A stretch of DNA of 64,000 nt from Hydrogenovibrio sp. SC-1 (GTDB lineage: Bacteria > Pseudomonadota > Gammaproteobacteria > Thiomicrospirales > Thiomicrospiraceae). The stretch covers positions 43,603 to 107,602 of the forward strand of contig NZ_PKGB01000008.1 in assembly GCF_002848135.1 (NCBI RefSeq), read 5' to 3'. Under the pieces are notes generated by a model that saw only the letters and a list, made by a program, of their open reading frames with translations, searched no databases and was not told where the DNA came from. Position 1 is the first letter of the stretch; each line of letters begins with the position of its first letter. Made by a program: the position numbers and the translations under genes. This document shows positions 45,510 through 54,278 of this stretch, piece after piece.

Positions 45510-47144
45510 ATGCAATTAATCCCCCCACTCTATGACCCGCTTCGATTTTTAATTATCGAATTGCAAAAGCAATTGGAGTTGGTCACACTCTTTTTTGAAA
45601 CGGGAGAAGCCGATGTTGCCGAACGCAGTTTGGCGCGTGTCGATTATATTGATAATTATCACCTGAATTTATTGAACCGCGCTGCGGCTTTTTTAACTGA
45701 ACACCCAGAACCCGAAAGCCGCGTTGCCGTACAAAGCTACGAACATTTAAATCAAAGTTTAAAAACCCTTTCTCGCCAATGCCAAGCAATCGTGTTCCAA
45801 GCGCAGGCCTGTCGCAGCACCTTGAAAATCCTGCGTCGCAAAGCGGTTTTTAAAGCGTTGCAAGATTTAACCGCCGGGCTAGAAATGATTGAACCCGCCG
45901 TTGAATCGGAAGGTTCGAGTTTGGCAATTGATATTTGTCGGTTAAAAGTCCACATAGATAAACGTTGTGACCAACAGCTTGATCGCTTAAAAAAACGGCT
46001 AAAAAAAGGCCAGCAAACCGACGTTTTGCTGAATGCCAGCTTTGTGTTACGCGATATCAGCGCCATGGGTGAAGCGCTGCTCCGCATTGGCGAAGGGATT
46101 ATTTCTGCCAACCTTGGGCAGATGATCCAGATTGAACGCTATCACTCGTTGGAAGCCACCTTAACTGCTTTGGAATTGAATCCGCAACAAAACGAATTAT
46201 CAATCCGCGCCTTGGGTGAAACTAAATCCGGTTGCAGTTTGTCGGGTGTGATGGGTGCAGACTCTGAAGGCGAAATGCTGGCGGTGTTTAAAGAAGGTGA
46301 CCAAGCCAAATTGCAAGAAGAAAAAACCGGCATCGAAAGTTGGCATCAGGTGTACCCAGGCATCGCCCCCAAAGTCTATTCTTATCATAAGAATGGCAGT
46401 AAAGCGGCCTTGCTGTTTGAATATCTCACCGGAGATACCTTTGAACGGCTGTTGTTAGATAAAGATCGGAAGCTGTTAAAAAGGGGGTTAAATACCTTAT
46501 TCGGCACTTTAAAAAATATTTGGCAAGAAACCCAAGCTGAAGAGGCCCAAGCCGCACACTATATGCAACAGCTAAAAAAACGACTACCTGCGATTTTTGC
46601 CGTGCACCCCGAATTTGAACACAAAATGATCAATATCAATGGTGTTAAATCCCATTCGATTGACAATTTAATCGAGGCCTGTGCCACCATTGAAGACGGC
46701 TTAACCGTGCCGAATGCGGTCTATATTCATGGCGATTTTAATCTGGACAATATTATTTACGATTCGGTGGAAGATGAAGTGAATTTTATTGATTTGCACC
46801 GCTCGGACTATCAAGACTATGTTCAAGATTTATCGGTGTTAATGGTGTCCTGTTATCGCATTGCCAATTTCGACCCCAAAGTCCGTAAGTTGATTGCGCA
46901 AACCATGCAAGCAATTTATGACTTTGGGGCCGATTATGCCAATCAAATCAACGACCACAGCTATACCTTGCGTATGGCATTGGGCTTAAGTCGATCCTTT
47001 TTAACCTCGACCCGGTTTGTATTGGATAAACAACATGCCAAAGCCATGCATTTTCGAGCGCGCTATTTATTAGAGCAAATCGTGCGATTATCCCCTCAAC
47101 AACTGAATCATTACCAAATACCAAAAGAGATTTTCCATGACTAA
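45510..47144 (+). CDS. PhoU-like/aminoglycoside-phosphotransferase-like kinase (GAK cluster)
   Basis: A 544-residue protein. Residues ~1-220 are all-helical and PhoU-like (VAERSLARVDYIDNYHLNLL). Residues ~225-540 form an APH-type kinase: the catalytic loop is YIHGDFNLDNIIYD and the metal-binding motif NFIDLHRSDYQD. The pairing suggests a small-molecule or protein kinase controlled by the helical part. The end overlaps the ATP-grasp gene by eight bases. It has no known antibiotic-resistance marks. Confidence 0.75.
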   Translation: MQLIPPLYDPLRFLIIELQKQLELVTLFFETGEADVAERSLARVDYIDNYHLNLLNRAAAFLTEHPEPESRVAVQSYEHLNQSLKTLSRQCQAIVFQAQACRSTLKILRRKAVFKALQDLTAGLEMIEPAVESEGSSLAIDICRLKVHIDKRCDQQLDRLKKRLKKGQQTDVLLNASFVLRDISAMGEALLRIGEGIISANLGQMIQIERYHSLEATLTALELNPQQNELSIRALGETKSGCSLSGVMGADSEGEMLAVFKEGDQAKLQEEKTGIESWHQVYPGIAPKVYSYHKNGSKAALLFEYLTGDTFERLLLDKDRKLLKRGLNTLFGTLKNIWQETQAEEAQAAHYMQQLKKRLPAIFAVHPEFEHKMININGVKSHSIDNLIEACATIEDGLTVPNAVYIHGDFNLDNIIYDSVEDEVNFIDLHRSDYQDYVQDLSVLMVSCYRIANFDPKVRKLIAQTMQAIYDFGADYANQINDHSYTLRMALGLSRSFLTSTRFVLDKQHAKAMHFRARYLLEQIVRLSPQQLNHYQIPKEIFHD

Positions 47145-48057
47145 TCAATCCCCTTTTAAAATTGGCGTGGTCGGTATTCCCGGCAAATGGTCAACCGAAA
47201 TCTTAGCCGATGAAATTGAAGCGCTCACTGGGTTCCGTTTGGTCATTGATATTGAACAGGTGGTTGCTGACTTGACAAAACCCTCGGTTAAATTCCAAAA
47301 CCATTGTTTGTGTGATTTGGATGCCATCGTCATTAAAAAGGTCTCTCAAACTTATAGTCCAGCAGTGATTGATCGGCTTGAGATTTTGCGGTTTGTGGAA
47401 AAATGTGGTGTGCAGATTTTTTCTAAGCCGCATGAAATCATTCGCCTAGTGGATCGACTCAGTTGTACCGTGTCGCTGACAAAGGCGCAAATACCGATGC
47501 CACCGACCGTCATTACCGAAAGTTTAGAGGCAGCGCTTGATACAGTGCAACAATTTGGTGATACCATTTTAAAGCCGTTGTTTTCCACCAAAGCACGCGG
47601 CATGGAATGGCTTAGCTCTAAAAGCAGTAAAAAAACGTTAACCTCGCAACTGAAAAGCTATTATGAAAAACAGGGGTTTTTCTATTTACAAAAAAAATTG
47701 GCCCTGCCGGGAAAAGATTTGGGCTTGGTGTTTTTAGGTGGCGAATACCAAGGCGCTTATGCGCGGGTGGGCAATGGTAACAGTTGGAACACCACCATTC
47801 ACTCCGGCGGCAAATATGCCGAAGCCTTTCCGTCGGATGAGATTATCGACATGGCACACCGAGCCCAATCAGTTTTTGACTTGAGCTATACCACTGTCGA
47901 TATTGCTGAAACCGAAGAAGGTCCTGTGTGTTTTGAGGTCTCTGCTTTTGGCGGCTTTAAAGGCGCACAAGAAGGCTTAAATATTAATATGGCGGCACGT
48001 TATGCGGCCTATGTAGTCAACCAACTCCACGCAACTCAAATCGTAAAAACCGCATGA
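47137..48057 (+). CDS. GAK system ATP-grasp enzyme
   Basis: A 306-residue ATP-grasp ligase resembling the RimK/GAK type: DAIVIKKVSQTYSPA, LVDRLSCTVSLTKAQIPMPPTVIT, ILKPLFSTKARGME, and the metal-binding end TVDIAETEEGPVCFEVSAFGG. ATP-grasp enzymes join a carboxylate to an amine or thiol. The gene overlaps both neighbours. Family assignment rests on sequence style and on the adjacent HprK-like and amphi-Trp genes. Confidence 0.78.
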   Translation: MTNQSPFKIGVVGIPGKWSTEILADEIEALTGFRLVIDIEQVVADLTKPSVKFQNHCLCDLDAIVIKKVSQTYSPAVIDRLEILRFVEKCGVQIFSKPHEIIRLVDRLSCTVSLTKAQIPMPPTVITESLEAALDTVQQFGDTILKPLFSTKARGMEWLSSKSSKKTLTSQLKSYYEKQGFFYLQKKLALPGKDLGLVFLGGEYQGAYARVGNGNSWNTTIHSGGKYAEAFPSDEIIDMAHRAQSVFDLSYTTVDIAETEEGPVCFEVSAFGGFKGAQEGLNINMAARYAAYVVNQLHATQIVKTA

Positions 48058-49205
48058 AGAACGCTCAGCTCCTCACACAACAGTTCAACCAAACCTTGCA
48101 AGATCAACCCTGCTTACCCGAAGGGCTATTGTTGCCTTTGACCGATTATGCCATTGCCATTCGCTCAAATTCACGCGAATTGCTAACGATACTCGCCGAC
48201 TATTTTCACGTCGAAATGACCTTAGAGTTGCAGTCAGCAGACCTAGCCGTTCAAGCGATTGAAACCGATGACTATTTAGACCTAGGCGAACACTGGGCAG
48301 ACTGGGCACGTGAAGCGGGGAAAAGCGGTCGCAAAGAAACCTTTTTGGATGCTGACGATGGCCGGTTTATTTATAAAATCAAAACCGGTATGGTGTTTTG
48401 GCAAAACGCCACCCAGCCTTATGCCTTCGGCCCTGTTGAGCAATATCCTAATCAGGTCGTGAACTTTGTTTTAAGCCAATATCTTAATCACCATTTGCGT
48501 CAAGGCTGGCTATTAGGCCATGCTGCCGGTTTACAAATCGAGGGTAAAGGAGTTGCTATTGCTGGCTTGTCTGGCGGCGGCAAATCAACGCTGATGCTGC
48601 ACCTATTAGAGCAAGGGCAACACTTTATTAGTAATGACCGCTTACTGATTCAAGCTTGCGAACCAACTTCTATCCCGTCTAAAACGACCAGGCCTGTCGA
48701 ATCCCTTGGGAATGGGACGTTTTGGATGCGAGGCATTCCCAAGCAACCGCGCATTAACCCAGGCACTATTGTGCATAATGCAAGATTACATTCGTTGATT
48801 CCAGCAGAAAGACGCCACCAGTTATTAGAACTGTCTTCGTCGAAGTTGCGCCATTTAGAAGAAAAATACGATGCGGATGTCGATCAGCTTTTTCATGCAG
48901 ATTGCACGCAATCGGAAGCGCCACTGCATTTATTAGTGATACTGAATTGGTCTGCTAAAGCAGATCAGCCTACCCAAGCACACCGAACCACCTTAGCGCA
49001 AAGCCCTGAACTATTGCCGGCTTTAATGAAAAGCGCGGGGCCTTTTTTTGCAGATGCTCAGGGACAGTTTTTACCAAATCAAACACCTGCCGATGCCGAA
49101 AGCTACCTAACCCAATTAGCAAATCTGCCTTGCCTCGAAATCTCGGGACATCTGGATTTTTTACAGGCTCGGGATGCGGTTTTAGAACAGCTTCAATCGC
49201 TTTGA
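48054..49205 (+). CDS. HprK-related kinase B (GAK cluster)
   Basis: A 383-residue protein. The P-loop is VAIAGLSGGGKSTLMLHLLE near residue 163, followed by ISNDRLLI, in the style of the C-terminal HprK kinase domain. It starts with an ATGA overlap with the ATP-grasp gene. Classical HprK phosphorylates HPr; no HPr or PTS gene is near, so the target is probably another protein of the cluster. Its 3' end overlaps the convergent YihY gene by 13 bp. A near-copy of the palindrome (CCAGGCCTGT) lies at 48688. Confidence 0.8.
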   Translation: MKNAQLLTQQFNQTLQDQPCLPEGLLLPLTDYAIAIRSNSRELLTILADYFHVEMTLELQSADLAVQAIETDDYLDLGEHWADWAREAGKSGRKETFLDADDGRFIYKIKTGMVFWQNATQPYAFGPVEQYPNQVVNFVLSQYLNHHLRQGWLLGHAAGLQIEGKGVAIAGLSGGGKSTLMLHLLEQGQHFISNDRLLIQACEPTSIPSKTTRPVESLGNGTFWMRGIPKQPRINPGTIVHNARLHSLIPAERRHQLLELSSSKLRHLEEKYDADVDQLFHADCTQSEAPLHLLVILNWSAKADQPTQAHRTTLAQSPELLPALMKSAGPFFADAQGQFLPNQTPADAESYLTQLANLPCLEISGHLDFLQARDAVLEQLQSL

Positions 49206-50032
49206 CTGGGCGGCTTAACGACCACTAAATCGATCTGTCGCACCACCGAGGCATTAAAAATAATCACCAACCACAGTAAATACAACCATAACAAAAATAA
49301 CGGAATGACGGCAAAGGCACCGTAAATCAAATCATAGGTTGGAAACCATTTCACATAGACGCCAAAGCCAAATTTAAGCAGTTCCAACTCCAGGGTGGTC
49401 AATAAAGCGCCCACCCAAGCTGCTCGACTCGAAACTTTGACGGCAGGCACGAATCGGTATAAAAACCAAAACCCGACCACATTGATAAAGAAAGGTAATT
49501 GCTTTAAGGCATCCGCCATCCAAAAGAGATCGGGCAAAATTGGTGCGGCTAATAACAACGAACTCAACACCAGTCCCGCCCCTAATATTAAAGGGCCTAA
49601 TAAACTAACGCCTAAATAATGCAACAAACTCACCCACCAGCGTCGTTGATAATGGCGGTGCCACATTAAGTTAATTTTTTTATCAATGGTCCACAGTAAA
49701 ATCAGTGCAATGGCAAACATGGAAATAATGCCGACCCCTTGCAGTTGCCCCGCTTTTTGCGCAAACTTGAGTAAGTAGGCTTCCACCTGCGGTGTGGCTT
49801 CTGGCAATAAGAAATGTAGCACCTTATCAATCACTTCCGCCTGAAAAACTGCAAAGCTATCGGATAAGGCAAATACCCCAAACAGAATCGCTAAAAAAGG
49901 CACCAACCCCACCAAAGAGGCATAGGCCAAAATGGTTACCGCATCCAAGCCTTGCTTATCAATAAAATTCACTGCCGCTTGTTGCCAGAATTGACTTCTA
50001 TAAACACGCGGTTCAATCGGTTTTTTATTCAT
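49193..50032 (-). CDS. YihY/BrkB-family inner membrane protein
   Basis: A 279-residue protein with about six membrane helices: AVTILAYASLVGLVPFLAILFG-like opening, GVGIISMFAIALILLWTID, LIYGAFAVIPLFLLWLYLLWLVI. These are the marks of the BrkB/YihY/UPF0761 family. It was once called ribonuclease BN, but that activity belongs elsewhere. Function is unknown. Convergent with the HprK-like gene. Confidence 0.88.
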   Translation of the reverse strand: MNKKPIEPRVYRSQFWQQAAVNFIDKQGLDAVTILAYASLVGLVPFLAILFGVFALSDSFAVFQAEVIDKVLHFLLPEATPQVEAYLLKFAQKAGQLQGVGIISMFAIALILLWTIDKKINLMWHRHYQRRWWVSLLHYLGVSLLGPLILGAGLVLSSLLLAAPILPDLFWMADALKQLPFFINVVGFWFLYRFVPAVKVSSRAAWVGALLTTLELELLKFGFGVYVKWFPTYDLIYGAFAVIPLFLLWLYLLWLVIIFNASVVRQIDLVVVKPPSQSD

Positions 50033-50165
50033 AAGCCAAAGTATATCCCTGTATAATTATTGGACGGGTTCATGATTTAGTTCAAGTTATTGGTGTGTTT
50101 TTTTCTTGTTAACCCGACTATTATCCTTGAAAATCAAACAAAATAAATAAAATACCCTAACTTCC

Positions 50166-52523
50166 ATGATTCAGCACTCTGCCAGATTTACACGTTACCT
50201 GCTACTCAGCTATTCATTCGTCCTGATTTTAGTCTCGGCTGGCGCAGGGGTTTTTATCCATTATGAGAGATCTCTGGCAAAATCCTTTACCACCTATTCT
50301 CAAAATGCCGAATTGAAGTCTCATGTTGACAGTATTTTATTTTCGGCAAATCAACGCAGTATTTTATTGGTTCGAATGATCAATGCCACTGATTTTTTCA
50401 AAGTCGATGCGCTCAATTTGGAAATGCTAAAGCATGAGCAAAACGTCGTTGACAATCTGCAAAGCCTGATTCAGCGTGTGGAAATGAAAAGCCAGGAAGA
50501 ATATCTACGTCAGGCTGGCATTGTCATGTCTTACAACCGCAAAATTCAGACTGAGATTTATCAGTTTCTGATGGATGACAAGCGTGAACAGGCTCTAGAT
50601 CAATTGCTACGGGTCGCGATTCCCGTTCAAGACAAGGTTCAGGTGCTATTCAACCAGTTAAAAGACAGTTATGAAAGCCGAGTTCAACTCTCTAAAGAAC
50701 AGTTTTCAAATGCCATAGATGACATGCTCAAAATGATCATTTTGGTTTCTGTTCCGATTATATTAAGCCTGTTAATCATTGCAACCATCACTACTCGACG
50801 TTTAAATGCCTTTGCCAAAAGTCAGAAGTCGATCCTAGACTCTTTGGAAGAACGAGTTAAGGAAAGAACACAAGCATTATTACTCGATCATAACTTGATG
50901 CAAAACTTAAACGAGGCGATTGGTATTTTCGACACCCAGGATAAGATTCACTTATCTAATAAGAAACTAGATGATTTAACGGAAGCCTGCAAGCTGCCTG
51001 AAAATGTCACTATTTGGCAGTTGTTAATGTGCTTGTTTAAGGATGTGGATGTCGGCCATATTAAATATCATTTAAAGCATAAGGAAGCTTGGCGTGGCGA
51101 AGCGACTTTAAGCCGAGACTCAAATCAATTCTGTATTATTGATATTGCTAGGATCAGCGATACCAGTCTGCCAAATGACTTTTTCTCCATTGTGGTGACC
51201 GATATTTCAGATTTAAAGGCAACCCAGCACAAACTGGAGCATACTTCCAACTACGATTCCGTCACGCAATTGCCCAACCGCTATTATTTTAATGTCACCT
51301 TAGATCGCTTCCTGAACGATCACCCAGACCAACCCTTGCATTTGATGTACATTGATTTGAATGATTTTAAATGGGTCAATGACCATCTTGGCCATGCAGC
51401 GGGGGATGCATTTTTATTCAATGCAGGGGTTCAGTTTAAGAAGGTTTTACCTAAGAAAGCCTTTATTGCGCGTTTGGGAGGCGATGAATTTGCGATCTTA
51501 CTCCCTGGTAATTATGAAATCAGTGATTTGACCGACCTCTGCGAAAGCGTTTTAAAAGCGCTAGAAGAAGTGAATGAGCACCAATCAACGCATCAGGTAG
51601 GCTGTAGCATGGGCGTGGCAACCTATCCGCAGCACGCAAAGTCTGCAGAGGATTTACTCCATAAAGCGGATTACGCCATGTACTCGGCTAAGGACAGTGA
51701 AAATGGTCATTATTGTATTTTCACCGATCAGATGAATAAAACGCTATTGGATCTTAGAGAGATTGAAGTAAATTTACACCGCGCCGTTCAGAACGCCGAA
51801 TTTGAGGTTTATTATCAACCTCAATATCGTTTGCACAACCTGCAACTGGTCGGGGCAGAAGCCTTGGTGCGCTGGCCAACACCTGAGCGGATGATTTCAC
51901 CATTAGAATTTATCCCCTTAGCGGAACGGTTTGGTTTAATCAATGACATCGGTGTCTTGGTTATGCAGCAAGCCATGCATCAAACACAACGTTGGCAAAC
52001 CACTTCCAAGCCGCTACCTAGAATTGCGATTAACGTATCGGCATCTCAATTATTAATGGGCGATTTTGGCGATAAAATTAGCGCTATTTTAGCGGACAAT
52101 CAACTAGAGTCCCATCAAGTCGATATTGAAATTACCGAATCCGTGATGATGAAAAACCTAGAGTTGAATGGCGAAACGCGAGTCAGTTGCGTGAGTCGCC
52201 TCCAAAAAAGCGGGCTTGAAATCTCAATTGATGACTTTGGAACCGGCTATTCTTCTTTGGCCTATATCAAACACCTCAATGTTGACCGTATTAAAATTGA
52301 TAAGAGTTTTATCGACGATATTGATACGCAAAGTGAAGCCAGATCGATTGTCAGTGCCATTATTGAAATGGGACACAGTTTAGGGCTAAAAGTGCTGGCC
52401 GAAGGGATTGAAACGCCGAATCAACTGGATATTCTGAAAAAACTCGGCTGTGATGAAGGACAAGGCTATTTATTCAGTCGGCCGCTGCCAGCCAAAGAGT
52501 TTGAACAGAAGTGTTTATCATAA
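50166..52523 (+). CDS. Membrane GGDEF-EAL protein with four-helix sensor
   Basis: 785 residues: a membrane helix (~12-35), a periplasmic helical sensor (about 40-190), a second helix (~195-220), a PAS-like region (~245-355), GGDEF with the intact ARLGGDEFAILL (about 360-520), and EAL with AEALVRW, ITESVMM and DDFGTGYSSL (about 540-785). Both active sites look complete, so it may make and break c-di-GMP. The stimulus is unknown. No clear ribosome-binding site precedes the ATG. Confidence 0.9.
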   Translation: MIQHSARFTRYLLLSYSFVLILVSAGAGVFIHYERSLAKSFTTYSQNAELKSHVDSILFSANQRSILLVRMINATDFFKVDALNLEMLKHEQNVVDNLQSLIQRVEMKSQEEYLRQAGIVMSYNRKIQTEIYQFLMDDKREQALDQLLRVAIPVQDKVQVLFNQLKDSYESRVQLSKEQFSNAIDDMLKMIILVSVPIILSLLIIATITTRRLNAFAKSQKSILDSLEERVKERTQALLLDHNLMQNLNEAIGIFDTQDKIHLSNKKLDDLTEACKLPENVTIWQLLMCLFKDVDVGHIKYHLKHKEAWRGEATLSRDSNQFCIIDIARISDTSLPNDFFSIVVTDISDLKATQHKLEHTSNYDSVTQLPNRYYFNVTLDRFLNDHPDQPLHLMYIDLNDFKWVNDHLGHAAGDAFLFNAGVQFKKVLPKKAFIARLGGDEFAILLPGNYEISDLTDLCESVLKALEEVNEHQSTHQVGCSMGVATYPQHAKSAEDLLHKADYAMYSAKDSENGHYCIFTDQMNKTLLDLREIEVNLHRAVQNAEFEVYYQPQYRLHNLQLVGAEALVRWPTPERMISPLEFIPLAERFGLINDIGVLVMQQAMHQTQRWQTTSKPLPRIAINVSASQLLMGDFGDKISAILADNQLESHQVDIEITESVMMKNLELNGETRVSCVSRLQKSGLEISIDDFGTGYSSLAYIKHLNVDRIKIDKSFIDDIDTQSEARSIVSAIIEMGHSLGLKVLAEGIETPNQLDILKKLGCDEGQGYLFSRPLPAKEFEQKCLS

Positions 52524-52551
52524 GCGCGAGTATAGTGTATTAAACTGGCTT

Positions 52552-53361
52552 TTATGGCAAGGGATGTGGAATGAGCACTTGTTGTTGTAACAAGCCATCC
52601 AATGCTGGCAATGCCAGTGTGGCTAAGCTGGCTGCAGGCTGTTGCATCGTTTCAGCCATGTCCGCCATCACTTCCTCTAATGGATCTGGATTGTTCCCTT
52701 CCAGCCGCACCAATAATTCATAGAGCAAAGGCGTCAATGCCATAAACTGCACCTGATCGTTTACATCCCGATAAGCCAATATGGTGGTTGGCGTTTCGGG
52801 TTGCTCTAGGTTGGCATTGTCTGCACTAATTTGATCGACCGGCCACTGATAAGCCAAGGGGATGGCCAGAGGTGATAAGCGATAGCGACTTTGCAGATTG
52901 GCCTGTGGCGGCGAGTCTAAATAAATGCCTTCTTGCTCATCCACCAATAACGCCAATTCAATCCATTCATAATGCGCCAACTCCAATAAATAAGGCGGGT
53001 CATCATCGCGCGGTTGATAGTCCGCTTGCAAAAATAACAAAAACTCTTGTCCCAATTCATGGAATAACGGAGTTCGAGCCTGATGCTTTTGCATATACTC
53101 TCGAATCAATTCCAACCAACGATCTTCGCCCAACACCGAGCAGCTAACCGGAAATAGATTCCTAAAAAAGCTATTGATATTATTAAAAAATAACTGTTCA
53201 TAAGCAGCCAACCGTCTGGGCTCGATTTCGAGTGCCATTTCGCCCAGGCCTGGGTGTTTTTGCGGTTGATATGGCTGGTTTTGCGGGTCGCGAATGTGGC
53301 TGGCAAATAAAGTTTGTAATTGCTGAAAGCGCGGTAAATCCGTGAAGACAGTCCTAGACAT
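52552..53361 (-). CDS. DUF2063 (HvfC-like) partner of the MNIO enzyme
   Basis: A 269-residue protein; the N-terminal DUF2063 region includes QTLFASHIRDPQ and FFRNLFPVSCSVLGEDRW, and the rest is predicted to be the recognition-type C-terminal domain. In known systems this protein helps the DUF692 enzyme act on its peptide. The start overlaps the DUF692 gene by eight bases, so they are translated together. A CCAGGCCTGG copy is read as PGLG. Confidence 0.85.
   Translation of the reverse strand: MSRTVFTDLPRFQQLQTLFASHIRDPQNQPYQPQKHPGLGEMALEIEPRRLAAYEQLFFNNINSFFRNLFPVSCSVLGEDRWLELIREYMQKHQARTPLFHELGQEFLLFLQADYQPRDDDPPYLLELAHYEWIELALLVDEQEGIYLDSPPQANLQSRYRLSPLAIPLAYQWPVDQISADNANLEQPETPTTILAYRDVNDQVQFMALTPLLYELLVRLEGNNPDPLEEVMADMAETMQQPAASLATLALPALDGLLQQQVLIPHPLP
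53244..53253. repeat. CCAGGCCTGG palindrome (in DUF2063 gene)
   Basis: An exact copy; on the coding strand it is read as Pro-Gly-Leu. Confidence 0.9.
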
Positions 53362-54214
53362 TGTCAGCCCCCTGAGCCTGTTGGCTTTTGCGAATCTGAT
53401 TGATTTCCAGTTGCAGGTCGGCCAGCGGAGGAATATTGAAATCGCGCTCTAACAAAGTCGGTTGCACACCATGCACCGCGTAGGTTTGATCTAGCAGATC
53501 CCAAACCACTGGCTTAACAGCTTCGCCATGGGTATCAATTTTTAAGTCGTCCGCTTCATCAAAGTGCCCTGCCATGTGCAAATACATTAATCGTTCAGTG
53601 GGCATGGCTTCAATAAATGCTATGGGATCATATTGCTGGTGATTAATACTATTGACATAGGTATTGTTCACATCCAATAACAGTCCACAATCGGCTTCTG
53701 TCGCCACCGCATTGATAAATTCTACCTCCGACAATTCATTGGTAGGCAAAGCATAAAAGGAAACGTTTTCAATGCCAAGCGGTTGTTCCAGCACATCTTG
53801 AACATGCCGAATACGCTTGGCAACATAATCAACCGCGTCTTCAGTGAAGGGAATCGGCATAAGGTCATATAGATGGCCTGAATCGCCGCAGTAACTTAAA
53901 TGTTCAGTATAAAGTGGCACTTGATGAGTTTTAAAAAAGGCTTTTAATTCGAGTAGAAAATCCTCATCCAATGGATGCGGGCCGCCAATATCGAGTGAAA
54001 GACCATGACAAACCAAAGGGTAGCGCTCGGAAAGTTGTCTGAGCGCACGCCCTTGTCGGCCACCAAACCGAACCCAGTTTTCCGGCGCAACCTCCAAAAA
54101 GTCCACGGGAAAATCAGGGGTGGCGAGTATTTCATCAAAAAAATCACGCCGAAGCCCTAAGCCGACACCGGTCACTCTGGGCGATGCAAAGCTGGAAGAT
54201 GAAGTCGCTGTCAT
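53354..54214 (-). CDS. DUF692/MNIO family enzyme (HvfB-like)
   Basis: About 286 residues from ATG 54214, which has GGAGAG and AGGAAA upstream; the longer frame is unlikely. Conserved metal-site motifs are VCHGLSLDIGG, LYTEHLSYCGD, GIENVSFY, LLLDVNNTYVN, YLHMAGHFDE, IDTHGEAV and LLERDFN. MNIO enzymes are iron enzymes that oxidise cysteine residues of precursor peptides, as in copper-binding RiPPs (bufferins). Placed at the end of a Cus-type operon with a Cys-rich secreted protein at its head. No DUF2282 precursor is adjacent. Confidence 0.9.
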   Translation of the reverse strand: MTATSSSSFASPRVTGVGLGLRRDFFDEILATPDFPVDFLEVAPENWVRFGGRQGRALRQLSERYPLVCHGLSLDIGGPHPLDEDFLLELKAFFKTHQVPLYTEHLSYCGDSGHLYDLMPIPFTEDAVDYVAKRIRHVQDVLEQPLGIENVSFYALPTNELSEVEFINAVATEADCGLLLDVNNTYVNSINHQQYDPIAFIEAMPTERLMYLHMAGHFDEADDLKIDTHGEAVKPVVWDLLDQTYAVHGVQPTLLERDFNIPPLADLQLEINQIRKSQQAQGADNV

Positions 54215-54278
54215 GATTTTCCTGATCTCTCCATTGTGTTTGGCCTTTTTAGCACAAGCTGTAAGGCGAGACGATGAA

